Program-made: the position numbers and the translations under genes
Shown here: positions 1-8,948 of the stretch, piece after piece
Numbering within the stretch: position 1 is the first letter of the stretch
Layout: each line of letters opens with the position of its first letter
Source: JALOLG01 sp963722415
GTDB lineage: Bacteria; Actinomycetota; Acidimicrobiia; Acidimicrobiales; Ilumatobacteraceae
Direction of reading: 5' to 3'
Assembly: GCA_963722415.1 (NCBI GenBank)
Contig: CAVRNI010000002.1
Span: 209,665 to 273,664 of the forward strand
Length of the DNA stretch: 64,000 bases
The notes under the pieces: generated by a model
Seen by the model: only the letters and a program-made list of their open reading frames with translations
Database searches by the model: none
What the model was told of the DNA's origin: nothing

Positions 1-1
1 G

Positions 2-2071
2 GCCGAGCAGCCGACCCGGTACCGCGTGATCGCCGAGCTGCTCGACCCCGATGGCGTGGTCGCCGAGGTCCATGCTCAGCTCGTCGGCTTCCGCACCGTC
101 GAGGTCCGCGACGGTGACCTGCTCGTCAACGGCCGGCGGATCTGGATCCACGGCGTGAACCGCCACGACCATCATCCCGTCCGCGGCAAGGCGGTCACCG
201 TCGACGACATGCGCGACGACTTGCACGCGATGCGCCGCCACAACATCACGGCCGTGCGCTGCTCGCACTACCCCAACGACCCGCGGTTCCTCGACCTGTG
301 TGACGAGCTCGGCATGTACGTGATCGACGAGTCGAACATCGAGAGCCACGCCTACAACACGAGCCTCTGCGACGACGCCCGGTACCGGTCGGCGTGGTTG
401 GCGCGGGGTCGCGGATGGTCGAGCGCGACCGGAACCACCCGAGCGTCATCATGTGGTCGCTCGGCAACGAGTCCGGGTACGGGACCAACCACGATGCCCT
501 CGCCGGCTGGATCCGCGCCGCCGACCCTTCGCGGCCACTCCACTACGAGGATGCGATCCGTCAGCGCGGGTGGACCACGGGTGGCATGGGCGTCACCGAC
601 GTCGTCTGCCCGATGTACCCGCCGATCGCCGATGTCGCGGCGTACGCAGGGCCGCCGGCCGTTCATCCTGTGCGAGTACAGCCATGCGATGGGCAACTCG
701 AACGGATCGCTCGCCGACTACTGGGACCTGATCATGTCGACCCCGCGGCTGCAGGGCGGGTTCATCTGGGAGTGGAAGGACCACGGCATCCGCACCGTGC
801 TGCCGAACGGGAAGCGCGGCTTCGCGTACGGCGGGCAGTTCGGCGAGGACCCGCACGACGGCAACTTCGTGGCCGACGGGTTGATGTCGTCGGACCTCGT
901 GCCGCACCCGGCGATGCAGGAGGTCGCCTGGGTCTATCGCCCGGTCGCGGTGACGAAGGTCGGCCGCAACCGGCTGCGGGTGGAGAACCGCCAAGCGTTC
1001 AGTGGCCTCGATGGGCTGGCGGCCCGCTGGGAGTTGCTCGTCGACGGCGAGGTCGTGGAGGCGGGGCCGTTCGAGATCCCCGACGTCGCGCCGCTCCGAG
1101 CAGCGACGGTCAACATGCCGTGCGAGGTTCCGGCCGGCGCCGACGCGCACCTGTCGGTCCGCTTCACCCGGCGTGCGTCCACGCCGTGGGCGGCACCCGG
1201 CCAACTCGTCGCGTGGGACCAGGTCGAGCTGCGCCGGCCGCCGGCACGGCGCGCGCCGACGGCACGCTCGGCCCGCCCCGTCGGATCACTGCTCACGTCG
1301 CCGGTCGAGCTGTGCCTCTTCCGCGCGCCCATCGACAACGACGGCTACAAGATCCTGCGCGAGCTCAGCCGCCGGATGGGGATCGGCGGCACGGCGCTCG
1401 AGTCGTGGCTGGATGCCGGGCTCGACCGTCGACCGGCCGACGAGCTGGTCGAGCATCGCCACCACGTCGAGCCGGGCGACGACGGCGCGGAGATCCACGA
1501 GCACACCGTCGTCGTGCCGCCGGAGCTGCACGACCTCGCACGCGTCGGGGTGACGTTCCGGCTGCCAGGGCGGTACCGGTCGGTCCAGTGGCACGGCCGG
1601 GGACCGCTCGAGAACTATCCCGATCGCAACCGCGGCGCGATGCTCGGGTTGTGGTCGGCGCCGATCGACGACCCTCCCTATCTCGTCCCCCAGGAGTTCG
1701 GGCTCCGCACCGATTGCCGCTGGTTCGAGTGCGTCGACGAGGCGTCCGGTCGGACGGTGCGCATCGAGGCGCTGTCGCCTGACGTGCTGCACTGCTCGGC
1801 GACCCATTTCACGACCGCCGACCTGTTCGCCGCCGCCCACGAGACCGACCTGCGGCCGCGGCGCGACGTCGTCGTGCACGCCGACGTGGTCCACCGCGGC
1901 CTCGGCACCGCGAGCTGCGGTCCCGACATCCTCGAGCGCTACCGGGTCGCGCCCGGCACGTACCGGTTCAGCTATCGCCTGGTGGCGGGCGATCGGGCGA
2001 CTGCGGGTCGTGCTGGAGGAACGTCTCGCCGCGGGGCGACAGCCGGTACCCGACGACGAGGCTCTCGGTGA
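2..2071 (+). CDS. lacZ: beta-galactosidase (GH2, LacZ type), 5'-truncated by window edge, frameshifted
   Basis: Hydrolyses terminal beta-galactosides. The 5' end lies outside the window; the frame is open from base 2. Visible: the GVNRHDHHP barrel-entry motif, the acid/base Glu in LGNESGYG, the nucleophile Glu in FILCEYSHAMGNSNG, and a C-terminal beta-galactosidase small-chain domain with WHGRGPLENYPDR. Two compensating indels, near 400 and 650, put the LGNESGYG segment in the +1 frame while both flanks share one frame; read across them the protein is continuous. Known LacZ proteins are about 1000 aa, so roughly 300 N-terminal residues are missing. The last ~30 residues (after YRFSYRLVAGDR) look unconserved and overlap the convergent ASCH gene, so the true stop may be slightly earlier. 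Confidence 0.85.
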   Translation, partial: AEQPTRYRVIAELLDPDGVVAEVHAQLVGFRTVEVRDGDLLVNGRRIWIHGVNRHDHHPVRGKAVTVDDMRDDLHAMRRHNITAVRCSHYPNDPRFLDLCDELGMYVIDESNIESHAYNTSLCDDARYRSAWLARGRGWSSATGTTRASSCGRSATSPGTGPTTMPSPAGSAPPTLRGHSTTRMRSVSAGGPRVAWASPTSSARCTRRSPMSRRTQGRRPFILCEYSHAMGNSNGSLADYWDLIMSTPRLQGGFIWEWKDHGIRTVLPNGKRGFAYGGQFGEDPHDGNFVADGLMSSDLVPHPAMQEVAWVYRPVAVTKVGRNRLRVENRQAFSGLDGLAARWELLVDGEVVEAGPFEIPDVAPLRAATVNMPCEVPAGADAHLSVRFTRRASTPWAAPGQLVAWDQVELRRPPARRAPTARSARPVGSLLTSPVELCLFRAPIDNDGYKILRELSRRMGIGGTALESWLDAGLDRRPADELVEHRHHVEPGDDGAEIHEHTVVVPPELHDLARVGVTFRLPGRYRSVQWHGRGPLENYPDRNRGAMLGLWSAPIDDPPYLVPQEFGLRTDCRWFECVDEASGRTVRIEALSPDVLHCSATHFTTADLFAAAHETDLRPRRDVVVHADVVHRGLGTASCGPDILERYRVAPGTYRFSYRLVAGDRATAGRAGGTSRRGATAGTRRRGSR

Positions 2072-2586
2072 GCCCGAGCGTCTTGAGCTTGCGCACGTCG
2101 GTCTTGAACGACTTCGTCTCCCGCCCGAGCGATGCCGCGAGATCGGGCGCGCGCGTCGCCGGCCGGGCGCGGATCAGCTCGAGCACCGCTCGCGTCCACG
2201 GCTCCGCGACGGGCACGATCGAGGCGGTCCAACCGGGCCGCGATCGCGGCGAGTTGCTCGGCGTCGAGGTCGGTGTCCTCGCGGAGCGCGATCCGTGGGT
2301 CGTCACCGACGTGGTGGAGGCGGACGCGGTAGACGTCGCCCTCGGTCCGGCGCGCCAACTCGTTGCGGAGTGCCGCAACTGATGTGAATCCGGCGCGGTT
2401 CGCCTCGTCGACGCTGATCTCCGACTCGTCGACGACGTCGACGGCGTCGATGGCGAGCACTCCGACGGCGGTGTTCAAGGTGCCGCCCGGCTTGACCGTC
2501 GCCCGTTGCCATCTGCGGAACGCGAGATCGATCTCCTGCGTGAGGATCCGGTCGAGCACGTCGCGTCTGATGAGCACGTGACGCAC
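1968..2586 (-). CDS. ASCH-domain protein with C-terminal winged-helix-like segment, frameshifted
   Basis: The N-terminal ~100 residues (HVLIRRDVLDRILTQEIDLA, then FRRWQR and KPGGTLNTAVG) resemble an ASCH domain, a PUA-like fold thought to bind RNA. The frame changes near 2215-2230, and the continuation (ELIRARPATRAPDLAASLGR, FKTDVRKLKTLGL) resembles a winged helix. The GTG start directly abuts the stop of the upstream Rieske/MBL gene, so it is the last gene of that operon. Substrate unknown. The domain call comes from sequence impression only. Confidence 0.6.
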
Positions 2587-4152
2587 TCAGCCCGTTGGAA
2601 TCGTCGATTCGCGGCGCCGCACGCGCAACGAACGATCGTCGGCGGTGAGGCAGCGGCCGGTCTCGAGGTCGAAGCGCCAGCCGTGCAGCGTGCACACGAG
2701 CTCGCAGCCCTCGATCTCGCCGAACACCGCGAGATCGGCGTTGCGGTGCGGGCAGCGCCGTTGCACGATCCAATCGCCGAGCTCGATGTCGGGTTCGACG
2801 TCGGTCGGCGGCTCGAGCTTCCACAACGCCTCGGCCTCGGCACGCCGCATGCGCTCGACCGAGAGCGACTTGAAGAAGTTGTAGAGGTGCTCGTTGAACT
2901 CACCGTCACGCCAGGCGGTGAACCGGCACGACAGGAACAATGAGTTGCTCCAGTCGACCGCCCGGCGGGCCACAACGGTCTCGACGAGATCGCGGGCGAT
3001 GTCGAAGCGGAACGAATACTGCTCGCCGGCGTACGGGCGCACCTCGCCGGCGGGGAAGTCGATCAGCAGCTCGACGTCGCCGGCCCGGAACAGACATCCT
3101 GCGCCGATCGCGTTCCGCATCGTCGGAGCCATCGCCAAGAGCGGCTCCCACCAGGCCTTGAGCGTCGCCAGCAGATCAGTCTTCGGCGTGTCCCAGCTGG
3201 CGTGCAGTTCGCCGAGCCATCCCTTCCAGTCGGCGCGGTAGCGCTCGAGGTAGGCCGCCTTGTCATCGAAGATCGCATCGACGTCGGCCTGGGGGATCGG
3301 ATGGGCGATGTCGATCGCACCGGGGGAGATCTCGATCGTCGTGCCGGGGATCGCCAGCACGCCCTGATGGCCGGCCCGCTCGAGGCGGGCGAGGAAGGCG
3401 CGTTGATCCGGGAAGATCGACAGCTCGTCGCCGCGGATCATGTTGAGGTGGAACAGCTCGTCGTCGAGGAAGACCGGCGGGCCGGCGCTGGGCACGACCG
3501 CCCGCGCCCCGATCGCCTCGACGTAGCGCATCGCCCTCGCGAACTGGCTCTCGACCTTGGCCTCGCACAGCACGCGCTTCTCCGCATCGGGCATGTCGTA
3601 GACCATCGGGTACCAGATCGCCCCCGAGTACTGGAGCCAGTGCAGGTCGACAGGTCCGTGGGCGGTGAGCGCGTCGAGATCCGACGTGCGGCAATCGTTC
3701 TGGTTGACGAGACGGCTCGAGCCGTCGGACACGACCATCGCCGAGTCGCCGCCGGGTCCGTCGGTGATCGACGTCTCGACGTGGATCGCGATCGTCAGAC
3801 CGGGCGCCAGTTCGATCTCGGTCCCATCGGTGGTGCGGATGAACTCGGTGAACCCGAGCTCGCGCAACGTGCGCTCCTGTTCGTGCGTCGGGTATCCGGG
3901 CAACAGGATCGGGATGTCGCGCCGCAGATGCGTGCGCAGCCACGGTTCGTCGTGGTGATCGGCGTGCAGATGGGTGACGTAGAGGTAGTCGGCGTGCTCG
4001 ATCCGGTCGAGCAGGTCAGCGTCGAGCTGATCGTTGCGCGGGAAGACGAACCACGCGCCGAAGAACGCAGGCATGAACCACGGGTCGCACAGGATCGACC
4101 CGGCGGCGGTCTCGATGAGGATGCCGGCGTGGCCGATCGAAGTCGCGCGCAT
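2587..4152 (-). CDS. namH: MBL-fold/Rieske protein, NamH-like (UDP-N-acetylmuramate hydroxylase family)
   Basis: About 521 aa. The N-terminal half is a metallo-beta-lactamase fold (VGHAG-like start IGHAGILIE, then THLHADHHDEPW). The C-terminal end is a Rieske [2Fe-2S] centre: CPH in QRRCPHRNADL and CTLH in CTLHGWRFDLETG. The central segments LQYSGAIWYPMVYDMP, VVPSAGPP and IFPDQ resemble, from memory, mycobacterial NamH (Rv3818), which hydroxylates UDP-MurNAc to the N-glycolyl form. It is also related to CMP-Neu5Ac hydroxylase, in which the Rieske domain comes first. I chose the ATG at 4152 over the longer frame because homology starts there and it lies 11 bp after the DUF2510 gene stop. The gene is intact, with no frameshift. 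The exact substrate is inferred. Confidence 0.75.
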   Translation of the reverse strand: MRATSIGHAGILIETAAGSILCDPWFMPAFFGAWFVFPRNDQLDADLLDRIEHADYLYVTHLHADHHDEPWLRTHLRRDIPILLPGYPTHEQERTLRELGFTEFIRTTDGTEIELAPGLTIAIHVETSITDGPGGDSAMVVSDGSSRLVNQNDCRTSDLDALTAHGPVDLHWLQYSGAIWYPMVYDMPDAEKRVLCEAKVESQFARAMRYVEAIGARAVVPSAGPPVFLDDELFHLNMIRGDELSIFPDQRAFLARLERAGHQGVLAIPGTTIEISPGAIDIAHPIPQADVDAIFDDKAAYLERYRADWKGWLGELHASWDTPKTDLLATLKAWWEPLLAMAPTMRNAIGAGCLFRAGDVELLIDFPAGEVRPYAGEQYSFRFDIARDLVETVVARRAVDWSNSLFLSCRFTAWRDGEFNEHLYNFFKSLSVERMRRAEAEALWKLEPPTDVEPDIELGDWIVQRRCPHRNADLAVFGEIEGCELVCTLHGWRFDLETGRCLTADDRSLRVRRRESTIPTG

Positions 4153-4163
4153 GCGCCGGCGCG

Positions 4164-5141
4164 TCAGGCGACCGGCGGATCGGTGTACTGCTGACCGGCC
4201 CGCGAGACGTGCTCGGTCCACTGGTTGCCGTCCCAGTAGCGCAGCTCGTAGCGACCCGACGGATCGGCGTACCAACCGGCCGGTGCCGCCGACGCAGCGG
4301 CCGCCGCCTGCTCGCCGCCTGACGACGATTCCGGTTCGGCGCTGGCGGCCGCGGCGGCGGTCACGCCTGCGTCGTAGCCGGAACTGGCTTCCGGTTCGGC
4401 GCTGGCGGCCGCGGCGGCGGTCACGCCTGCGTCGTAGCTGGAACTGGCTTCGGGCTCGGTCGTGGCCGCGCTCTCGTAGCTGCTGGTCGGCTCGGTCGTC
4501 GCCCCTGCGTCGTAGCTGCCGGGTTCGCTGGCGGCGCCCGAGCTGACGCCGGTTTCGTACCCGGGCGTCGGGGATTCCTGTCCTGTCGTGCCAGTGTCGT
4601 AACCGGCGGTCGTGGACCCGAGCCGTGGTTCGCCGGCGTAATCGGGCTCCGCGCCAGCGGCTGGTTGACCGGCGTCGTCGCTGCCGGACGGCTGGAGGTA
4701 GGGCGCCGGCTCCGGCGAGGCCTCAGCGACTCCCTCGCTCGTCGTCGACGGACTCGCCGGCTCCGGGGCGACGGCCCAACCGGCCGGCTCCTCGACCGGG
4801 GCTGGTTCCTCGGCGACCGGCTCGGGCTCCCACACGGGTGCCGGTTCCTCGACGGCGTCCTCGGCCCCGTACGCGGCGGCTGTCGTGATCACACCCGTGG
4901 CGTCGGCGTCCGAGGCGGCGCCCGTATCGGCATCCGTGTCGGCGGCGGTGTCTTCCGCACCGGTGTCCCACGAGGGTGCCGTCGCGGCGGCGTCGGCAGC
5001 ACGGCAGAGGTAGGCCGTGATGTTGGTGCCCGCCGGAACGATGGCTACGACATCCCAACCTGCGGACGACTTCTCGGTGAGCTTGTCGGCGAGCGAGGCC
5101 GCGTCGTACGACGAAACGCTGATCGAGGTGAACTCCTGCAT
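4164..5141 (-). CDS. DUF2510 protein with low-complexity acidic linker
   Basis: 325 aa. Residues 1-50 (start MQEFTSISVSSYDAASLADK) form a small folded region resembling DUF4177-type domains. Residues ~55-275 are a Glu/Ala/Pro/Ser/Thr-rich, mostly acidic linker with tandem repeats of the SSYDAGVTAAAAASAEPE type. Residues ~285-315 are a DUF2510 motif (GWYADPSGRYELRYWDG, ending QWTEHV), common in actinobacterial surface or membrane-associated proteins. No signal peptide or membrane segment is seen. It is the first gene of the operon with the NamH-like gene. Function unknown. Confidence 0.8.
   Translation of the reverse strand: MQEFTSISVSSYDAASLADKLTEKSSAGWDVVAIVPAGTNITAYLCRAADAAATAPSWDTGAEDTAADTDADTGAASDADATGVITTAAAYGAEDAVEEPAPVWEPEPVAEEPAPVEEPAGWAVAPEPASPSTTSEGVAEASPEPAPYLQPSGSDDAGQPAAGAEPDYAGEPRLGSTTAGYDTGTTGQESPTPGYETGVSSGAASEPGSYDAGATTEPTSSYESAATTEPEASSSYDAGVTAAAAASAEPEASSGYDAGVTAAAAASAEPESSSGGEQAAAAASAAPAGWYADPSGRYELRYWDGNQWTEHVSRAGQQYTDPPVA
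4321..4440. repeat. two tandem 60-bp units inside the DUF2510 gene
   Basis: Two consecutive 60-bp units (4321-4380 and 4381-4440) are nearly identical, differing mainly in the first 10 bases. They encode the 20-residue Tyr-Asp-Ala-Gly-Val-Thr/poly-Ala unit of the linker. The number of units could vary between strains. Confidence 0.85.
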
Positions 5142-5270
5142 GGCTCCGAACCCTAGCGACTGTGAAGGCCAACGAGGGCACGGCGTCCAACGGCGACACG
5201 ACCCGACAGCGGCAGTCGGCGACCAAATGTTCAGCGAAGGGGTGCGACGAGCCGACTCGGTCAGACAGGC

Positions 5271-5984
5271 TCACTCGGCTCGCGGGGTCGGGGCGACGTC
5301 GACGAGCTCGTCGAGGTCGGCCTCACCCGGTCCGCCGTCGAACACGACCGCACCGTCGCGGAGGGCGACGACCCGCTCGCTCTCGGCGACGGTGGCGAGC
5401 TCGTGGGTCGCGATCACGAGCGTCGCGCCGCCGCTGTGGGCGACACGGAAAAGCCCGAGCAGCGCGTCACGACCGGCGCGGTCGAGCCCGACAAACGGCT
5501 CGTCGACCACCATCACCTGGAAGGGCCGGACGAACGCCAGGCAGGCGGCTGCCTTCTGGCGCAGTCCGCGGCTGAACGTCGACGGCAGCTCGTCGGCGCG
5601 ATCGGTCAGGCCGATGGCCTCCAACAACTCGTCGGCCCGCTGCTCCCACTCCACCCTGCCGTGCAGCCGGGCGATGTATTCGAGGTGCTCGCGCACGGAG
5701 AGGTCGTCGTAGAAGACCGGCTGGTCGGCGAGCAGCGCGAGCGCTGCCCGCGCCTCGATCGAGCCCGCCGGGTGCCCCGCCACCGACGCCGAACCGGCTG
5801 ACGGTTCGAGCATCCCGGTCAGCAGCCTGATCAGGGTGGTCTTGCCGCTTCCGTTGTGGCCGATCAGCGACACCCGCTGGCCGGCGGGCACGACGAGGTC
5901 GAGCGGCGCCAGCGCGAGCGCGCCGCCGTAGTCCTTCGTCAGCCCGGCGGTTGCGATCGCGGCGGTCGTGGTCGGTGTGCTCAC
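5271..5984 (-). CDS. ABC transporter ATP-binding protein
   Basis: About 237 aa ATPase of the exporter (ABC-2-like) class. Walker A is GHNGSGKTT, the signature is degenerate (FSRGLRQK in place of LSGGQ), Walker B is VMVVDEP, and the switch His is in IATHE. The GTG start at 5984 overlaps the stop of the upstream permease gene (GTGA), which indicates translational coupling and a two-gene exporter. Substrate unknown. Confidence 0.85.
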   Translation of the reverse strand: MSTPTTTAAIATAGLTKDYGGALALAPLDLVVPAGQRVSLIGHNGSGKTTLIRLLTGMLEPSAGSASVAGHPAGSIEARAALALLADQPVFYDDLSVREHLEYIARLHGRVEWEQRADELLEAIGLTDRADELPSTFSRGLRQKAAACLAFVRPFQVMVVDEPFVGLDRAGRDALLGLFRVAHSGGATLVIATHELATVAESERVVALRDGAVVFDGGPGEADLDELVDVAPTPRAE

Positions 5985-7546
5985 AGCTTGGCTCCGGCTA
6001 TGAACTGCCGCCACGCGCTGCGCCAACGGTCTCGGCGCGTCACCCACCACGCGGTCGCGATCACGACGAGGACGATCCCGACGATGCAACGGGCGATCGT
6101 CGCCCATTCCGGCCTCTCACGCGCGACCAGCACCGCGAGTGCACCGAGCGTGCTGATCGCGATGGGCACGAACACGCGCATCGCGCTGCTGAACCCAGCG
6201 AACTCCGGCGGCACGAACGCCGACTCGGCGGCGACCGGGTCCGGAGCGTCGCGCACGGTGCTCACGACGGCCCCGGCCATTCCGAGCAGCGCGATCGGGA
6301 GCGCGAGCGCGAACGCCGCCGCCGCAGCGTCGGGCTCGATCACCGCGACGACGGCGGCACCGAGCGCCGCGAACGGTACGAGCAGGCTCGCCGAGGCGAC
6401 CAGCAGGTGGGCGTGCAACCGTCCGCGCTCGATCGGCAGCCCGTCGGTCAGCCCGGGTTGGTCGATCTCCTGCGAGAGCGGTTCGACCGCCTCCAGTCCG
6501 ATCAGGAACAGCAGGACGCCCATCGCGACGAACGCCGGGGTGGTGCCGCGGATGACGGCCACGGCAGCGAGTCCGGCCCCGCCGGCGAGAGCGGCCATGC
6601 GCGCCAGGCGTCCGGCGGGCGTGCGGGCGATGCCGCGCCAGCTCCTGCGCCAGATCGCACCACGTGGCGATCCACCGGACGGACGGAGACCGAGCCACGG
6701 GGTGCGGCGAGGTCGTTCGTTGCGGAGCTGACGCCGCAGGAGCACCACGGTCCGCAGATCCTGCATGGTGACAGCGAATCGCAGTTGGGACACGAGATCG
6801 CCACGCCGGGCGAGTGGTTCGACGCGAAGCCGACCGACGAGCCGCCAGGCGATGACCGCGAGCGCCAATGTCACGGCCACTGCGATGAGATCGCCGGAAT
6901 GCTGCTCGTACCCCCAGAGGGCCAGGTCCCCGAACCTGTCACCAGGGCCGGGGATGTCGCCGACGATGGCGGCCAACTGCCAGGCCACGAGCACAGCCGC
7001 GATCGACGTCGCAATCGGACGCGAGACGCGCAGCGCATGGGTGATCGTGGCGACGGCCACGAACACGAGCCCCACAACGGTGCCGAACACCGCACCGCTG
7101 GCCGTCCACGCGGCGGCCGATCCGGGCAGTCGTTGGGCCGCCAGCACGCCTCCGATGCCGCCGACGATCGCTGACGCGAACGCTGCCGAGCGCAGCCGTT
7201 GGACGAGCGGGCGCGTCAGCACGGTGCGTCGCTCGACGGGCGCGAGCAGCAGGTGACGAACGTCGGCGGCTTCGATCGAGAGCGGGCCACCGTCGCTCCC
7301 GCTGCGCAGGCCCAGCGCGATCGCGAGCACGGCGACCATTCCGAGCACCGCGGGACCGTCGGTGAACACGGACGCGATCTGCGCCGGGGTCGCCTCGTCA
7401 TCGCCGACCTGGTCGCTCAGGATGATCACCGCGCTCCCGCCGAAGATCGCCGCGATGTACACGCGGTAGGCAAGGTCGAACCACTCCACATCACCGAGCC
7501 GGCGCGTTCGTCGCGTGCGCCGGAGGTCGGAGAGCGCGTCGTGCAT
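5981..7546 (-). CDS. ABC transporter permease, polytopic membrane protein
   Basis: About 521 aa with many hydrophobic segments (for example VAVLAIALGL, AVATITHAL, AVVAVIEP, GALAVLVA). It reads like the fused permeases that pair with CcmA-type ATPases: DVEWFDLAYRVYIAAIFGG at the N-terminus and LLLAPVERRTVL in a cytosolic loop. I took the ATG at 7546 as start; the upstream Arg-rich extension looks non-coding. It overlaps the ATPase gene by 4 bp. Substrate not inferable. The gene is intact. Confidence 0.75.
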   Translation of the reverse strand: MHDALSDLRRTRRTRRLGDVEWFDLAYRVYIAAIFGGSAVIILSDQVGDDEATPAQIASVFTDGPAVLGMVAVLAIALGLRSGSDGGPLSIEAADVRHLLLAPVERRTVLTRPLVQRLRSAAFASAIVGGIGGVLAAQRLPGSAAAWTASGAVFGTVVGLVFVAVATITHALRVSRPIATSIAAVLVAWQLAAIVGDIPGPGDRFGDLALWGYEQHSGDLIAVAVTLALAVIAWRLVGRLRVEPLARRGDLVSQLRFAVTMQDLRTVVLLRRQLRNERPRRTPWLGLRPSGGSPRGAIWRRSWRGIARTPAGRLARMAALAGGAGLAAVAVIRGTTPAFVAMGVLLFLIGLEAVEPLSQEIDQPGLTDGLPIERGRLHAHLLVASASLLVPFAALGAAVVAVIEPDAAAAAFALALPIALLGMAGAVVSTVRDAPDPVAAESAFVPPEFAGFSSAMRVFVPIAISTLGALAVLVARERPEWATIARCIVGIVLVVIATAWWVTRRDRWRSAWRQFIAGAKL

Positions 7547-7680
7547 GCGGCTCGAACGATAGCTGTGACAACCACGACGTCGTCTGTGGCGTGAGTGGCG
7601 GTCACGTCGCGGTTGCGTCGCAACTCTTCTGGGCCACCGTGCGGCACGGACGAAGCGATCCGGCTCCATACTGGTCGGCC

Positions 7681-8250
7681 GTGGACGTCGAAGCGGTCGA
7701 GATCTTCACGTCGGTGCTCGCCCTCGTCGCGCTCGCAGGCGCAGTCCTCCTCGTCGTCGCCCGCCTGCTGTCGTCCCGCGTCCCGCTCGCCTACCAGGCT
7801 GGTTCGGCCGTCGCCGACGCCGGTCTGTGGCTGTCGTTCCTCGTCGCCGCCGGTGCTACGGCAGGGAGCCTGTACTTCTCCGAGGTGGCCAACTTCGTGC
7901 CGTGCCGTTTGTGCTGGTTCCAGCGCACGGCGATGTACCCGTTGTCCGTCATCCTGCTCGTTGCCGCGATCCGTCGCGACCGGGGCGTGCGCTGGTACGT
8001 GGTGCCGCTCGCGGCCATCGGCGCCCTCGTGTCGTCGTATCACTACCTGCTCGAGTGGAAGCCGTCCCTCGAGGGCGGAGCATGCGCGGCCGTCGGCCCG
8101 GCGTGCGCCGACATCTGGTTTCGCGAGTTCGGTTTCGTGACGCTCGCGTTCATGGCGCTCGCAGGTTTCATCACCATCATCGTCTTCTCGCTCGTGTCCT
8201 TCCCGGCCGCGAACGACCGCAACCCCCATCAGCGATCGGAGCTCTCGTGA
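7681..8250 (+). CDS. dsbB: DsbB-family disulfide bond formation protein
   Basis: Four-helix membrane quinone reductase that re-oxidises an exported thiol oxidase. It has the CxxC of CRLCWFQRTAMYP at the outer end of one helix and a second Cys pair in GGACAAVGPAC. An in-frame GTG at 7681 sits just before the first hydrophobic segment; a longer start at 7591 is possible. The stop overlaps the GTG of the next gene (GTGA), a thioredoxin-fold protein that is probably its partner. Confidence 0.88.
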   Translation: MDVEAVEIFTSVLALVALAGAVLLVVARLLSSRVPLAYQAGSAVADAGLWLSFLVAAGATAGSLYFSEVANFVPCRLCWFQRTAMYPLSVILLVAAIRRDRGVRWYVVPLAAIGALVSSYHYLLEWKPSLEGGACAAVGPACADIWFREFGFVTLAFMALAGFITIIVFSLVSFPAANDRNPHQRSELS

Positions 8251-8936
8251 ACACCCGCAACAGGACGCCCCTCGTCATCGCCATCGTGCTCGTCGTCGTC
8301 GCCATCGTCGCCATCGCCGTGGTCGTGCTCGCGGGCGGCGATGACGACGACACGGCCGGAACGGAATCAACCGATGGTGCGGCGGGATCGTCGAGCACGC
8401 TCCCCGAGATCTATGACGGCGAGGTCCTTCCGATCACCATCGAGGGGTCGGCGCTGCCTCCACTCCCCCAATCCGACGACGACGGTGCCATCGGGATGGC
8501 CGCGCCGGTGCTCGTCGGCGAGAGCTTCGACGGGTCGGCGGTCACCACGGCGTCGGACGGCGGGCCGGTGATGGTCGTCTTCCTCGCCCATTGGTGTCCG
8601 CATTGCAACGACGAGATCCCGAGGCTGATCGGGCTGGAGGAGGAGGGACGCTTCCCCGACGACCTGAAGATCGTCGGTGTCAGCACCGCCGTTGCCCCCG
8701 ACCGACCGAACTTCCCGCCGTCGGAGTGGATCGTCGACAAGGGCTGGCCGTGGCCGATCATGGCGGACGGTGTCAACACCGACACCGGCTTCTTCGCCGG
8801 CGCCGAGGCGTTCGGTGTCAACGGGTTTCCGTTCATCACCGTTGTCGGCGCTGACGGCAACGTGCTCGGGAGGTGGTCGGGCGAATCCGCGCCAGACGAC
8901 TTCATCGCCAAGCTCGACGCCGCCCTCGCCGCGTGA
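8247..8936 (+). CDS. membrane-anchored thioredoxin-fold protein (TlpA/DsbE-like)
   Basis: 230 aa. One N-terminal membrane anchor (VIAIVLVVVAIVAIAVVVLA), an acidic Ser/Gly linker, then a thioredoxin fold with active site HWCPHC and the cis-Pro region GVNGFPFITVVG. It is likely extracytoplasmic and works with the upstream DsbB, which is coupled by GTGA. It could be an oxidase or a reductase; the proline- and histidine-containing CPHC centre favours an oxidising DsbA-like role. Confidence 0.85.
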   Translation: MNTRNRTPLVIAIVLVVVAIVAIAVVVLAGGDDDDTAGTESTDGAAGSSSTLPEIYDGEVLPITIEGSALPPLPQSDDDGAIGMAAPVLVGESFDGSAVTTASDGGPVMVVFLAHWCPHCNDEIPRLIGLEEEGRFPDDLKIVGVSTAVAPDRPNFPPSEWIVDKGWPWPIMADGVNTDTGFFAGAEAFGVNGFPFITVVGADGNVLGRWSGESAPDDFIAKLDAALAA

Positions 8937-8948
8937 CGTGGCGACCGG

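Noticed and set aside
4321..4440. CRISPR-like repeat
   Set aside because: The 60-bp tandem unit has no spacers and lies in frame inside a protein-coding linker.
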